From: Turritopsis dohrnii
Taxonomy: Eukaryota; Cnidaria; Hydrozoa; Anthoathecata; Oceaniidae
Direction: 5' to 3'
Length of the DNA stretch: 64,000 bases
Assembly (NCBI GenBank): GCA_027922465.2
Contig: BQMF02000017.1
Location: 1,488,001 to 1,552,000 of the forward strand
Positions 10,118 through 23,000 of the stretch are shown piece by piece. The first letter of the stretch is position 1. Each line of letters begins with the position of its first letter. The notes beneath the pieces are model-generated. The model saw only the letters and a program-made list of their open reading frames with translations. It did not search any database and was not told the DNA's origin. Both the position numbers and the translations under genes were made by a program.

Positions 10118-13100
10118 TCACATGTCTGCTTGCTGTTCATAACATTGACAACATACTCTGACAGGCGTGTACAACTGCTCTTCCGGTATCGTGATTTTAT
10201 AATTGGAACAAGTATCGCAAAATACACCACCGCATTTCCTGGAAAAGCAAAAAGATCAACATAGACAATGACGTCATAACAAGAACAAATCTTCGCAGCA
10301 TCACAGTAATCTTAGAAATTAATGGAAAGAAGGTTTAAAACGGTCGGAAAAAAGTGGTCAGACTCACTACAAAATCAGTGGTGAAAGCGACAGAAGGCAC
10401 TTTTTTATTTGAGGGATATTTATGAAGTGGTCAGTCTCACTACAAAATCAGTGGTGAAAGCGACACTTTTTTATTTGAGGGATATTTGTAACTGGTCTTT
10501 CAATATTTCAACTCAGACCTGCAATGGTGTCTTCTATATAACAGTGTAAACGTACATAAACAGCTCGAACAATTCGGTGATAAGTGGTCTGGGATCCAAC
10601 GGGTTGGTTGCACATCCTCAAACTGGACTTGTTCCCAGCCGTCTTCGTTGCTCACACTTGATACCGAAGAACGCTCACCGTTGATCGAACCAGAAATCGA
10701 CAACTAAAAGCGAATCATCCAAACCATCTTCATTGCCAGCCTTCTTTCGAAAGTTCTATTCTTTCCCGAATATCTGCTTAAACACTGTTCAGCCTCGTTT
10801 TTATGCGATTTGTTGTTCTACTGATTTAAATACTTTATAACTTTCCCAGCAGACAAATTTGTTGAAAATCACTGCGTAGGAGTGCCTTTCTGTAGAAGTA
10901 TATACACTATTTCAATGAAAACGCACTTCCTCGCAGTGACTTTTTGTCATCATTGCTGACTAGGATACAGTTGTAGTGTTTAAACAGAAATTCGAGAAAG
11001 CGACACAGTATTTCACAGTTTTTAATCTTTTTAAATTACATCGAGATAACGATATTTTACAGCCTTTAACACCTTTTCAAATACACCAATCCACAGATTA
11101 CATCATAGAAGCTCTTGCCTCGTTTTCAATCTTAACAACTATGACGTAACTTCTCAAGACAAGGGAACTTCGCAAAATAAGTCCTTAGATAAATCCCTAA
11201 AAGGATGACTTTTTTAGTGCTCTTCAAAAAGACAAACGTGACGTCACGAATGGATAGGGGTTTAAGAAAGCGCATCTACTTAGCTAATGGTAATTACCCA
11301 GTAGGCAAACTTGAAGGAGTGCATTTCTATAGAAACATTTAATTCACATCCACCTCGCCGTCGTTTGTAATCAAACTTTCAATAACTCAGCATTTGTTAA
11401 AAAATCACTGTGAAGGAGTGCATTTCTATAGAAAATATACACACAATTTCAATGAAAATGCTCTTCGTCGTAGTGACTACTTCGTTCACTGCGAAGACAG
11501 AAAAACGCTAAACGCTATAACTAGCTACTCACTAAATCTTCAGGCAATGCCTCGCTAAGTCCGTCGGTTGTAAATAACAACGATTGATCGACACCATTCT
11601 GTTTTTGCAGTAAAATTCGCGTCTGACGCTCACGATCGAGTTTCTTTTGCAACGTGTTAATTTCAACGAGGTGAGTCCTTTCAAGCTCAAGCAGCTTCTC
11701 GTCAACAAAGTTGTAAGTAAACGGAAGACCATCTACATCAAGTTCCTTACTGAAATCACTTACAAACGAACAGTTTGAACTATTTCTATCTAAGTTTCTT
11801 TTAACGACAACACTTCGACTAGAATTTTCAGTTTTCATGGCGAATCCACTTGCGTTGGTAACGTCCGGGACTGACTTAGTTCGGTGCAGTTTATTCAATA
11901 GCGGAGAATCTGACGCTTTCAACGGCGCGCAGAAGCTATTACTGTTTTGCGAATCGCTGACAAATGAGTCATCGTAACTATAGCAACGGTCATCATCGCC
12001 GGTTAGTGTCTGCGAGCTATCTGTCATAGAAGTCTCATTTTCATGTATACCATTAGAAGCCTCGTTTTCAAGTCTACCATTTGGTTCGTGTATGACGTGT
12101 CCTTTATCTTCGATGTTCAGCGTTCCATTGAAGTTGTTTTCTATGTGAGCGACGCTAAGCTCGTGTTGGTTTGGGAGGCTCGAAGTACCGTTAGAAGCTG
12201 GACCGCCGTTACAGAAACTCGTGGAGGCTGACTTATTGAGTGGTGGCCTGACGAGACCGCTTTCATTGGTTACATTATCGGATGCTAGTTGGCTTGAACC
12301 TCTTGGAAAGATCTCCCCGAACGCTTTCCCGTAAACACCGTTTCTATTTTTGCATCGCCGGGAATCTGCCGTTGATACTGAATTATGAAGAGGCAGGAAA
12401 GCTTTCTCCCATAGTTCCAAATATCGAACATGAGGGTTAGGATATAAAATCTAATTGGGGAAAAAAAAACAAAAACAATTACACTTTTACGGAAAACGAC
12501 GAGATCATCGCTCGATGGTAGAGAAATTTTCAGTAGCGTTCATACCTCCGTATTGCTATCGTACATGTAATTGTAGAAATCTTTTCGGGCCGATAAAAGC
12601 AAATCCCACACCGACACCGTCCTACTCTTAATCCGCGATTGTCTTCGCTCACGTACGGAGTTACACAGGAATGTTCCGAACAAACAGCTGTACACGTGCT
12701 GCAGTAATTTGATCTAAGGGTGAGAAACAAAACAGAACGGAACATATCATCAGCTACCCATATCAACCCAATTTATGTGTATAAATGTGACAGGTACTCA
12801 CCAAAAAGGTTTCGTTGAATTCAAAAGCAGACGGATACTGCCTCATGATTTGATGGACGACATCTAACCACTGAAAGAATACAGGACTCTGTTCGTTGGG
12901 ATTAGTGTCGGAAATATGTCCGCAACGATCGGAAAACTTGTGGCCAAAACCTAACCATTCCCTTTCCAAAAGAACACGAAAGCCCTGCAAACGCAACGTG
13001 CACTCATGAAAACAAAATGTGAAAGAATAACAAGCTAAGGCTTTAGGAAGTGCAACCACGTACATTTACAGTGCGGTAGTACGGATCCAACAATAGTTCT

Positions 13101-16100
13101 GATAACGAAACTAATTGTGTTGTACGATCCCAACCGTCTGAGCAATGCACGAGCGTTGATATATTTCTCGAATGGATTGCTTCAACAATAACCAAACTGG
13201 AACGCATGAGAGAAGACAGGTAATGCAGCCATTTTGTAGCTTCGAGAGATGAGTACCAACTGAAAAGTGAAAAATGGAAATTGAAGCAGAGGTGTGACTG
13301 ATAACCTCGTATAGGCTTATAGTTTTTCTTTATCTAAATTTTAAATTGCATTTTAAGTATTATATGCACACCAGAGATAATCAGAAGAAAATAATGGAAT
13401 AGTAGTCAGAGCATTTAAGCTAACGTAAAGTTTCGACCAATCATTTCAAACTAACTTGAAGTTTAGACCAATCATTTTAAGCTAACTTGAAGTTTCGACC
13501 AATCATTTCAAACTAACTTGAAGTTTCGACCAATCATTTCAAACTAACTTGAAGTTTCGACCAACCATTTTAAACTAACTTGAAGTGACAATGTATTGAT
13601 AATCAGATGGTTTGACAAATTAATGATGCAATGACATACTTGCTTTGCTCATGCCCCAGTAAACAAAGTAAGCGAACACTTTGAAAACTCTTTCTTATTG
13701 CATGGATGTTAGGCAGGCCCATGAACTGTATATCACAGTTTGGATAATATTCTAATAAGAAGAGAAAAGTTAAGGCATTGAGTACTGTAGAAAATCTAAC
13801 CACACCACTTTGTAAGTTTGAAAACATCAGAAGGATTTCCTAACCTTGACATTCACAGCCACCACCTTTAGCTCGGTTTGCTACAGCCGCAGGGTATGAA
13901 CGGGCATCTACAAGCAAATATTCTGTAGCCTTGATGGGGCCGTTATTTGTCACTAAAACAAAATTATACTGCACATGAAATAAAAGAAAATGTTAAAAAT
14001 AATCAATTGAATGGTTATATCATAGTATGCCATAACACTTTATACTTGCTGGAAAATAGCATCAACCTTGGAGAAGTTCATTGTAAGACCTCCGATCCAT
14101 TCCTTTATTTGTTGTCCACTTATTTACATCGGTCATGTATTTTTCTCATTTGTAAGGAATTCTTATCATTGCAACGTATAAAAAATCCGTCAGAATAGAC
14201 TTTTGCATAATGCATTCATGGGCAAACATAATTATGATAACCATGATGGCTGGTCAAGCTGCATACACACTTGATTGATTACTTCTTGATCTTCTGAACG
14301 ATAAAAAATTGTCAAACAAAGAAAAATGTTCACCTGATTGCGACATATCAAGGTTCTTATTGGTTGCATCTAACTTAGAAGCTTGCGCGATTGCAGACAG
14401 TAAACTTTCGTCTTTCTCACATCTCCATCCAAACCATCCAAGTTCAGGTTGACTAGAGCGTGCAATCACTGCACCAGTTGTTTTACTCCTATTGCATCAG
14501 AAGCACATCAATAAACATACAAGCATCATAACTACAATCCATCAAATATTTAAGGCGCCTTACCTCCAGACAACGGAAGGAAACCTCCTTAACGCACGGA
14601 ATTGAGCAACTGTTTGCAAATCATCGTCAGTTATCCAAGCCGGTACAATGTGAAGCTTTGGATAAGTATCACAGATTCTGTAAAAACCATAAAAATAATC
14701 CAGATCAGATAGATATACAATATACATTACATATACATTGCATAACAAGTCTTCTTTGTCAGTATATATGATTGCATTCAGTGTTTATTGTAACAGCAGT
14801 GGATCATGATTCAAAAGTTCACGAAAGGATTTAGGGAAAAATCTATATTTGAACTGAAGTATGGAATTTTATTGGGGTCTTCGTTCTGGCCAAAGGTTTC
14901 GCATTCAATGATTTTCTTTAACTCTATTATATTCTTTGCAGACTACTCACTCAAATTTTGAATTTATTTCTGTGGTTCTCCAAAATGATTTCAAATTAAA
15001 CTCCATTCTTTTTATATCATTAACAAACATCATCGCTTCACCATCAGCTAAAAAGAAAATCCTTTATGAAAAAGTGGCTGTTTTCAAATTTATTCTTCAA
15101 ACAGTAAACAACAAAAGCATCACAAACCACTGTCCAGCGTAAGGTTCGAAAATAATTTGTGCTTCTTTGACAGTTTGATTTGTTTTAGAAATTCAAATGC
15201 AAATAAATCATCAATTTTGGATTGTGAAATGTGTTGAGTAATGAGTGCCCACCATTCCGAACACTTATCAGGCGAATCAAACCGAATCCTAAAAAGAAAA
15301 CATTATTTTAATGAAATAACTCTCTACTGAAACAGAACCTACAGAGTGCATGTCAGCCAGTGATCTTCTGAATTTTAAACAAAATATGTTATGCACAAAT
15401 GACAGACGTTGTTACAATGAACAAAAAAAAATATGGTTGGTTATACAACGTAATAAATATCTTCTTATGTGATGTGCTTTTTGTAGAGTCAATTACTCAT
15501 AACAATTAATATATTGCTAAACTGCAGTAATATACAATGAGTCTCATTACTTGAACGTAATATATTTTATATTTGTATACATATTATCAATCCTTGATCC
15601 ATCAATCATTTTATTTACCTGAAAACTTTCCCATCTTTTGCAACGATATGCAAACTCAGCATATCTTGCAATTCCACACATTCAATACACTTTACGGGAA
15701 TCTAAAAAACAAGGCAACTTCCTACACATTCAATGTTCTTATTGAATGCAAGGTTAAAATTGCCATGTTACATTATTGCACTTACGTTATAGAACCTCTG
15801 TGCAAACGCCACAAATAGTCTATAATTTGTTAGGAAAAAACTTGTATCAGGTCCGCCATACTTTTGCTGGATGGTTTCGCCAGCAAGTAATGGAAATGGC
15901 ACATTATCTGTATGGAAAAAACAAATAAACATACTAATGGATGATAAGAAAAAATATTAATGCTTCGTTCAAAAACAACCATTTATAACAGTAAGTTTAC
16001 ATTTCACAAAACTTGCATTGTACATCATTGTTTATAAAATTTTTGACTTCCATGCAAAAGGAAGTTGACAAATAATGTGAGAAAAACAGCTATTTGATCT

Positions 16101-18437
16101 AATGATCAAGATCAAACATAAAAGATTATATTATTTTACTGACTATTGTTTTGTTAAGGTCGAATTTAAGGGGAAGCTTCAATTACATCCATAAATTAAT
16201 GACAGTTTTTATATATCCTTTAAGAATAATTAATGTTCACTCAATTTCTCAGAATTCTAAAATGCATTCTCTATGAATTATATCAGATTATATTTTTTGT
16301 AAAAGAAAGGTAGAATGTATATCATTATCAGTAATCTATACCTTGACATTAAAGGCAGGGCTAAGGGATTTTTTTCAGGTGTATAAAATAGAACATGTTG
16401 CATTGCAAGCACACAAGAACAGTCCCATGTGTCCCATCAGTGAGAATTTTCTTGCAATGCAACAAAATATGTCCCTAAAACAAAATAGATATTTTCTATT
16501 TTATGGTTGGCAACAAAGTCCCATCGTGTTGTCAATTTCTGAAAATTGTTGCAGCACATTTTTGATAATATTTTTTGGTAACCAATCAAAATCATGCATA
16601 CAACCTTTAAAATGTTTACATGGGCATGAAGGTCTTAAAATTATTGCTAAAGCAAAAAAAAAAATTCTGAAGAGAAAAATTGATGACTGATAAAAAAATT
16701 ATGAAGACGAAAAGACGAAAACTTTTTTTCTTTCAGGGGCATTCAGAGTTACGGGATTAAAAAACCAAAAAAATAAAAACAAAATAAAAACATAAAAACA
16801 AAAAGAAAAAGGAAATCAAGCAAAAGCCTCTTGACCACCTTGTTCAGTAATTCACTGCTAAAAATTTTTCAAAAACTTTTCATTCCCTTCATTATTCTAT
16901 AAAGGGAAGTGAAAAAAGCAAATTCAAATGGCAAAACGGAACTGGGAAAAAAATGGAAGTTCTTTGACATCAAGTCTGTTTTAATTTTTAATATTCCTAA
17001 AGTGGCAACACATGAAACATTTTCAGGCACAGGCACAATTCCCATTGCATGCACAAAAAAACAACAACCTGTGTCACCCTTGCTTAACAGACAGATTTAC
17101 ACATATGTAATTTTTAATTTCATCTGCAATGAAATTTATCTATCTAATCTTCATTTGACATTTATATCCAATTTTATAACAACTTAGGGGGTGGTTACAC
17201 GTACGATTTCACTTCGGCAACCCGAAGTGAAGTGAAGTGAACTCACTTTGGAAACTCCATTATGTTGTTTACACGTTCTAGGTGAAGAGAAATTTCATGT
17301 CTGTCAAAAAGACCGGCATGAAAAACACGTGTATCCCAAAATATTTGTGCATAAACCGAAGTGAACAGTAATCTTGCAACTTGATGTATGTTTTATGAAA
17401 AGAAAAATGTACATAAAATGACGATATCGTGTTTTTAAAGAGAAAGTCATTTTTGCAATCCCTTTGGAAAGTGTTGAAAATGTCTGACATTACAAAATTG
17501 TAAGCATTTTCTTATGTTTGTTTTTTCAAATATAAACCCTTTTGACTTGGTTACTATTTGGAAACTAGGAGCATTATTGCTTCATTTTGAAGATGACGAA
17601 GATGACTTTGGGCGATCTTTAAGGCTATAACTGCTTGAAGTTGTAATAACAGCAAAGCGGTGATTAAGATGCTCGATATACATAAGATCAAAAGACTTGA
17701 CTGCTTAAGCTCGTTCATTTTTTTCTCTGTTTTTTGAAACAGACAAAATATAAGTTGAGACAAATCTTTTATGTTTATCATGCGGCAAGTTGCAAAATTA
17801 ACTTTTGACTTTTGAAAGCGAATTGAAATAAACCCAAAGTGAAGTGAAGTGAAACATAAGTGTAACCTAAAAAAATTTCAAACCGGCGTGAAATTTCACG
17901 CCGGTTTGACTTTCACTTCAGATACGTGTAACCCACTCCTTACACTATCATTTTTTGTTTCACTTGTGGTGAAAATCTTATTAAGCATAATTAATATAAT
18001 CTGACTTTCTAGGCCCCAGGCTATACTATTAATAAGTTTACAAAAAGTTATTAGGATTTTTAAATTATTTTGTCCTTATGTGGTTTCCTTTTATGTCCTT
18101 TCTTAATATTTTCATTACTTTTTTCTGGTACAGTGATATGGTTTCACTAAGTAATTTTAAAGCTCCATCAATCGGCGACATCAGAAAATTTATAAACCTA
18201 GGGTCAATCAGCATGAAAAACAATAAAAATCCTTCTCCAACAACCTAAATCAGATAAGTCACTTATCAAAAAAGATGCTTTATAGAAATAACAGAATTCG
18301 TTAATACCGCATTTAGTTGCAACATGTCCGTTTTCATTGCAAGCTTGCTCAGGTATATATTGTGAATAAATCCCTACATCTCCCAAGTCAGCATTTCCAT
18401 TAACTTTTAGATCATCATCACCAAATGCTGAGTTCAT
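10118..18437 (-). CDS. MTMR3/4-like: Myotubularin-related phosphatase with C-terminal FYVE finger (MTMR3/4 type), 15 exons
   Basis: Proposed exons, 5' to 3': 18308-18437, 15786-15907, 15619-15701, 15128-15288, 14951-15047, 14564-14677, 14334-14488, 13845-13952, 13640-13751, 13070-13259, 12802-12984, 12546-12713, 11533-12450, 10519-10703, 10118-10238. All have GT-AG ends, the phases agree, and the total is 2847 nt (948 aa plus stop). Order of parts: PH-GRAM (LLAGETIQQKYGG), then phosphatase (VPAWITDDDL, FPSVVWR, AVANRAKGGGCEC) with an intact catalytic loop HCSDGWDRT (CX5R). Next come VSVWDLLLSARKDF and a Ser/Asn-rich linker ending in a predicted coiled coil (LLELERTHLVEINTLQKKL). Last is a FYVE zinc finger with TRWIPDHLSPNC, RRHHCR and KCGGVFCDTCS. 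Family members remove the 3-phosphate from PI3P and PI(3,5)P2 on endosomes. Human MTMR3/4 are about 1200 aa, so the linker is shorter. Exon 1 rests only on splice-phase agreement. A 31-bp minisatellite and a Harbinger-type MITE lie in its introns. Confidence 0.9.
10380..10490. repeat. Two-copy direct repeat in MTMR intron
   Basis: The words AGTGGTCAG, CTCACTACAAAATCAGTGG, TGAAAGCGACA and TTTTTTATTTGAGGGATATT occur twice in the same order in the intron just upstream of the last MTMR exon. The second copy has lost a few bases. Confidence 0.7.
10860..10950 (+). repeat. Short fold-back (MITE-like) repeat, family copy
   Basis: A unit of about 90 bp with imperfect inverted ends (ATCACTGCG, AGGAGTGC ... 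CGCACTTCC, CGCAGTGA). Related copies were found at about 11396-11487, 25035-25126, 30868-30957, 37922-38016 and 50645-50733. An inverted copy lies at 37276-37372, and partial copies at 1457-1540, 11310-11345 and 35245-35275. Confidence 0.65.
11396..11487 (+). repeat. Short fold-back repeat, family copy
   Basis: Same family as 10860-10950, with CACTGTGAAGGAGTGCATTT at the left and CTCTTCGTCGTAGTGAC at the right. It lies in the intron between the large MTMR linker exon and the FYVE exon. Confidence 0.65.
13420..13585. repeat. 31-bp minisatellite, about five copies, in MTMR intron
   Basis: The unit is TTTCGACCAATCATTTCAAA plus CTAACTTGAAG, with few substitutions between copies. It lies between the catalytic-loop exon and the exon before it. 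Confidence 0.85.
17187..17939. mobile_element. PIF/Harbinger-type MITE with TTA target duplication
   Basis: Inverted ends GGGGGTGGTTACACGTA (left) and, read inward from the right, GGAGTGGGTTACACGTA are flanked by exact TTA copies at 17184-17186 and 17940-17942. A 3-bp TTA/TAA duplication is the hallmark of the PIF/Harbinger superfamily. The 753-bp interior has sub-terminal GAAGTGAAGTGAAGTG repeats and no recognisable transposase, so it is non-autonomous. It sits in the first MTMR intron. Confidence 0.8.
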
Positions 18438-20058
18438 ACCAAGATATAGTCAAGACCCTATTGAAAAATAAAAAGGTACCCCTGAGAAAATACAACAAAA
18501 AATTCAAACATCAAGAAAAACCTTTGGTTTAAATGCAGTTTACTATATATAGTTTTTGACCTGTTCTTTAAAACTACAACCTACAAAACGAAACTATATC
18601 ATATCCTGCAAAGATCATGTTAAAGAACGGGTCAATAGTTACGGGAGTAAACTCAAGTAAAGCGAAACCTTTCATTGTAAAATATTAATTTCAAATTTGT
18701 GAACGTGTGTGCAATACTCTTTACATCCTTGAAAGTTGCTATAATTATTATTATTGTTATTTATTATTATTTGTTTATTTGGTCAAGCATGTTTGAAAAA
18801 TTACAATGACAGCATTTAGCTAGCTGTGTTGAACCTTTTGTTTCATTTACTACAAGAAGACTGTTCAAAAACAGAGAGTAAATTAAGAAGTAACCAGAAG
18901 TGCTATATATTTATATCGTGTCTGTGGAAAATGATCAACAAATAATATTTGAAAATACATAAAGAGGATTTACCAAGCAAACTGGTGCACAATTCAATAT
19001 ACGACTTGATATTATTATTTACACTTCATAACAATGGAATCATTTGAAATCTATATTGATATTACACTTGCTTTTGTATTTCAGTTTGCAGGACGTCATT
19101 CTTTCTTATATTATATTACTTAATTTCATATAAAATATCCTATTTTAAGTTGTTTGTAACTAATTATTATGATTATGTAAATGCTATCTACTTTACTATT
19201 ACTATCGAATATTGTCGGACCAAACACCGCTTATCATTTAATCATTTTCAAAGTTCAAAAATATAAAAGAAATACCTGGTGAAATTAATAAATAAATTGA
19301 AATGAAATGGGGATACCCGTAAATAACATATCTCAGACATGAATGTTTGTGATTGCAAAACCAAATCGACAATGCATATAATCGCCCACTTCAGAAATTT
19401 ATTTGCGGAGCAAATGTAATTGAGCCAACTTCCCAATGTTAACAATAAACTATTTTAAGGCTAAGAGACACTTGCACTGTTTTGAATATTATCTAAAAAC
19501 ACTATTATTAAATGCTGTTAGCAAAGCAAAATGTAAAGAATTTTCACAAAAAATGATTATTTAATTCATAGTATTCACATTTCGTTTTTATGCAAAAATA
19601 CATCAGCCTCTGAAATTATGAAACTAAGTCATGTAGTGTAGACGGACCTTTATTTCGAGTAAACGCCATTTTTATTTCACTAAAAAGTAAGGTCAGTGCA
19701 AGATTCCATATCGCAAAACCAGATCTAAGAGTAAGTTTATCTAACAATTTCAGACCATCAAATCTTTATGGTTAAAACCTTGTTACATTTGTTTGGGATG
19801 ACGAGTATTTGGTCACGTGATGACTCGTTCTTCCAAACACTTTTAAGAGACTTTTCACCGAGAAGTTTGAATTGTTAGATAAACATACTCTCAGATCTGG
19901 TTTTACGGTATGGAATCTTTCACTGACCAAAAAGTAATTGGAACTACCATACTGTGTAAACAAGTAAATTTGTAGATTGCTTCCTCTCGCTATCTCACAC
20001 GAGCGCATTGTTTTATAAAATTGAAACAAATGTTTAGTCTCTCCCTTAATAATTTGCG
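18438..20058. other. Intergenic between divergent MTMR and PPM1F genes
   Basis: About 1.6 kb of AT-rich sequence separates the two proposed start codons and should hold both promoters. No clear TATA or CpG-like segment could be picked out. The one structured element is the MULE-like MITE at 19691-19928. Confidence 0.5.
19691..19928. mobile_element. Mutator-like (MULE) MITE with 9-bp target duplication
   Basis: Imperfect inverted arms of about 60 bp start GGTCAGTGCAAGATTCCATA on the left and, read inward, GGTCAGTGAAAGATTCCATA on the right. The element is flanked by perfect direct repeats AAAAAGTAA at 19682-19690 and 19929-19937. Nine-base duplications and long arms are typical of Mutator-like elements. 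The central segment (GGTTAAAACCTTGTTACATT onward) recurs in about eight other places in the window, so this is the best-preserved member of a local family. Confidence 0.8.
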
Positions 20059-23000
20059 ATGTCATTTGTCGAATTCAACCCTGGGGAAATAAATGAATGT
20101 AAGCAGTTTTTGGAGAAAGTTTTGCATGATTACCACGATGATGAATCGAGGAAAAAATTGACATGTTTATGCTTTTGTATGACTTACGATGAAGTTGAAG
20201 GTGAAATTGTAGACATATTATCAAGGTTTCTTTCAGAAATGTAAGTAAAGTATTTCTTAACAAGCAAAAAGGCTTTGTTTGTCTCCATCGTTACTGCTAA
20301 ACACACATGGTGCATCAGTCAATAGCTAAATGTTTATTTTTCATTTAGCTATTTGTAGGTCCACATCAGCTCATGCTGCACTTGTAAATTCAACCTGCAT
20401 TACTAAATAAATTAATAATAATAATAATAATAATGCTATTATTATATTAAATGCAATTTTTGTATCCTTGATCTTGTATGACTAATCTTTTTAGCTAAAG
20501 CCATCCTTCAAATAAATGACAAAGTATGGCTAAAAATGATTAAATCTTCAATGGAAAGTATATCATGTTGTGCTAATAAAACTGAGAAAAATATATACCA
20601 GCCATTATTGACATAATGTTAACATGACAGAGCAATGTCCCCAAATATTTTTGACCCAAATTTTTTTGGCACCTCATCACCAATATAACATACCGTCAAT
20701 CGTCCTAACTTTGGACATCCTTCCAAACTTCGGACATAAAAAAAGCATATCCGCAAAATACAAACCACATCAGTAAAAGTCCATTCTGCACTGTCAATTA
20801 AACTAAATCTAAAACTTGTCATAACTGAACTTAACAAAATTGAAACACTTATATAAATTAATTGACTGTACCTTGAGACCAACTACGCGTTTAAGGCTCT
20901 ATCTAAACCAACAGATCTAATAATCTAATTACTTTAAGTAATAGAATTTTAGAAGACATCCATAAAGTCCTGGGAATGAAGTGATATTTGAAAGCTTACG
21001 CAACTGCGATTCTATCGTGGTGTGAACCAAATGATTGGGAAATTCAAGGAGATCATGAAATAACGTTGCAGATACCAATCCGTTGTGTACATTCCACGAC
21101 AGAAAAGTAATGAATTTACCGTAGCTGTAGAACATACGCAGGTGCTCATTATGTAGAGAAGAGTATTGTAAAATCATCATACACATCAAAGTATCAAAGA
21201 AAAAAATCGAAAAAAGTGTAAATAAACAGTTCGTTAATTTCAATTCATATTTCGTAATGATATTCAAATTCAATGTTTGCTTTGATGATAATGATTACCT
21301 GGTTCTCATTCACTTACAGATAAAAGATACGATAGTTATTTCAAAAGTTAATAGAAGTAGAAACCATCTGCTACAATTCTATTTTAAGTTGTTTGACAGG
21401 ATTGCTATTGCAATCCCTTAGGGATGACGTTTATCATTATTTTCAAATCACTTATTGTGCTTCATGGTTCACTTTCAACACATTATTTTATCAGCTTTAT
21501 CTAATATTTTAGTATTTATTGTGACTTGAGTTGAATGGTTATGTACATTTCGTTTACCAGACAGGTCTGCTTATTTAGCGTGTCCGAAGTTTGGAAGGAT
21601 GTCCAAAGTTAGGATGATAGACGGTACCCCACAAAAACATTAGTTATCTCTAATGGTTCATGAAATATTCCCAAAAAAACTTTTAAAATATTGTATCCAC
21701 CAGAAAATTCATCATGCAAAATAACTTATTCCAGTCTTTTATTGTAATACTGGAATTATTTCTAAAACTACCATACATTTTGTAAAACTATGACTTTATT
21801 GTTGTGATGGGGTCATAAAATAATAACATAAAAGACATAAAAAAACCAATTAGCAGTCACGGGATATATCCAAGTAAACTCCAACTAACTTATTGGTTTC
21901 TAAGACTGGGTTCAAAAGGACATGCATGTGATGAATATTGATATTCTCATGACCAAAAGAATATCTAGCAGTATTCTCAAGGAGACCATACAGGCAGTCA
22001 CACAGGAAAATTGATTTCAATCTATTGCAGAGGCAGCTCGTTAAAAACTAGTGTATTAGCACAGCCAGTTTGTTTATAAGTTGTTATAAAGAACTGAGAG
22101 TCTCTACTACCAGGAGTTTGTTCTTTATGACAAATAGTTACCACAAATGAGGTGAAACCTGAACCTTTACCCTCATAAATGCGTTAGACTCAAATATACA
22201 AGGAAACCTAAAAACTTGCATAGCAACCATGCCTGTTTTCCCTGCTACCAATGGTTTTATTTCACTAACATCACTGCTTTAAACTCTTTTGTTGAAATAT
22301 GCAGCCATGAGATTATACCTATATTTTCAGAAACAAAAGTTAAAAATATTTTACAAAATTATACAAAGTTTTTCGTTCTCTCGAACATCTTCAGGTATAT
22401 GTTCAAACTCATTGTTTGACAACATTGTTACAAATCCTGTTTTGTTTATTTATGTCTTATATACAAATAATTAAGTCAGCTCAAACTGATGATAATACAC
22501 TTCTACTTTGCCATAAAGATAAAAAGAAAACACACTTCGCACTTTCGAGAATCTTGAAAATTGCTTCGTATTTTGTAAACAAATGTTGTCGAGTATCGGA
22601 AGCCTTGGCTATTAAATGAATAAGGACTTGAAAACACATCTTAAAATCAGGAATCGTAACATAGGCCCAATTTTCTTTAATGAGAAAGCTGATCTAAATT
22701 TGAGTTACAAAACAAAACAAAAACATCATGAAGTTTCTGATCTAAATGTTCATAAAAAAGCTCCTTAATTCTTAGTGTTGTTTTTGCTGCAATTTTATGT
22801 CCTTAGGAAAACAATGATGTTTTGGACTTTAACATATTTTATAATTAACTGCCGGAAAATGGAAGGAAGCATTTGACTTGATTTAATTTCTGTTGCACTT
22901 GTCTTTCAGATGTTCTCCACGAGTATTAGTATCACCTTTAATCTGTATGGTCAAGACAAAGTTCATGCAAAAAGATCTAGATCCGTTTCAGTTAAAAAAA

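Noticed and set aside
13420..13585. Repeat array considered as CRISPR-like
   Set aside because: Units are contiguous with no unique spacers and lie in a eukaryotic intron. It is a minisatellite.
16343..16690. 115-codon ORF (+) in a MTMR intron
   Set aside because: No recognisable domain. It spans a GTTGCATTGCAAG/CTTGCAATGCAAC inverted repeat and a poly-A run, and lies inside a large intron of the opposite strand.
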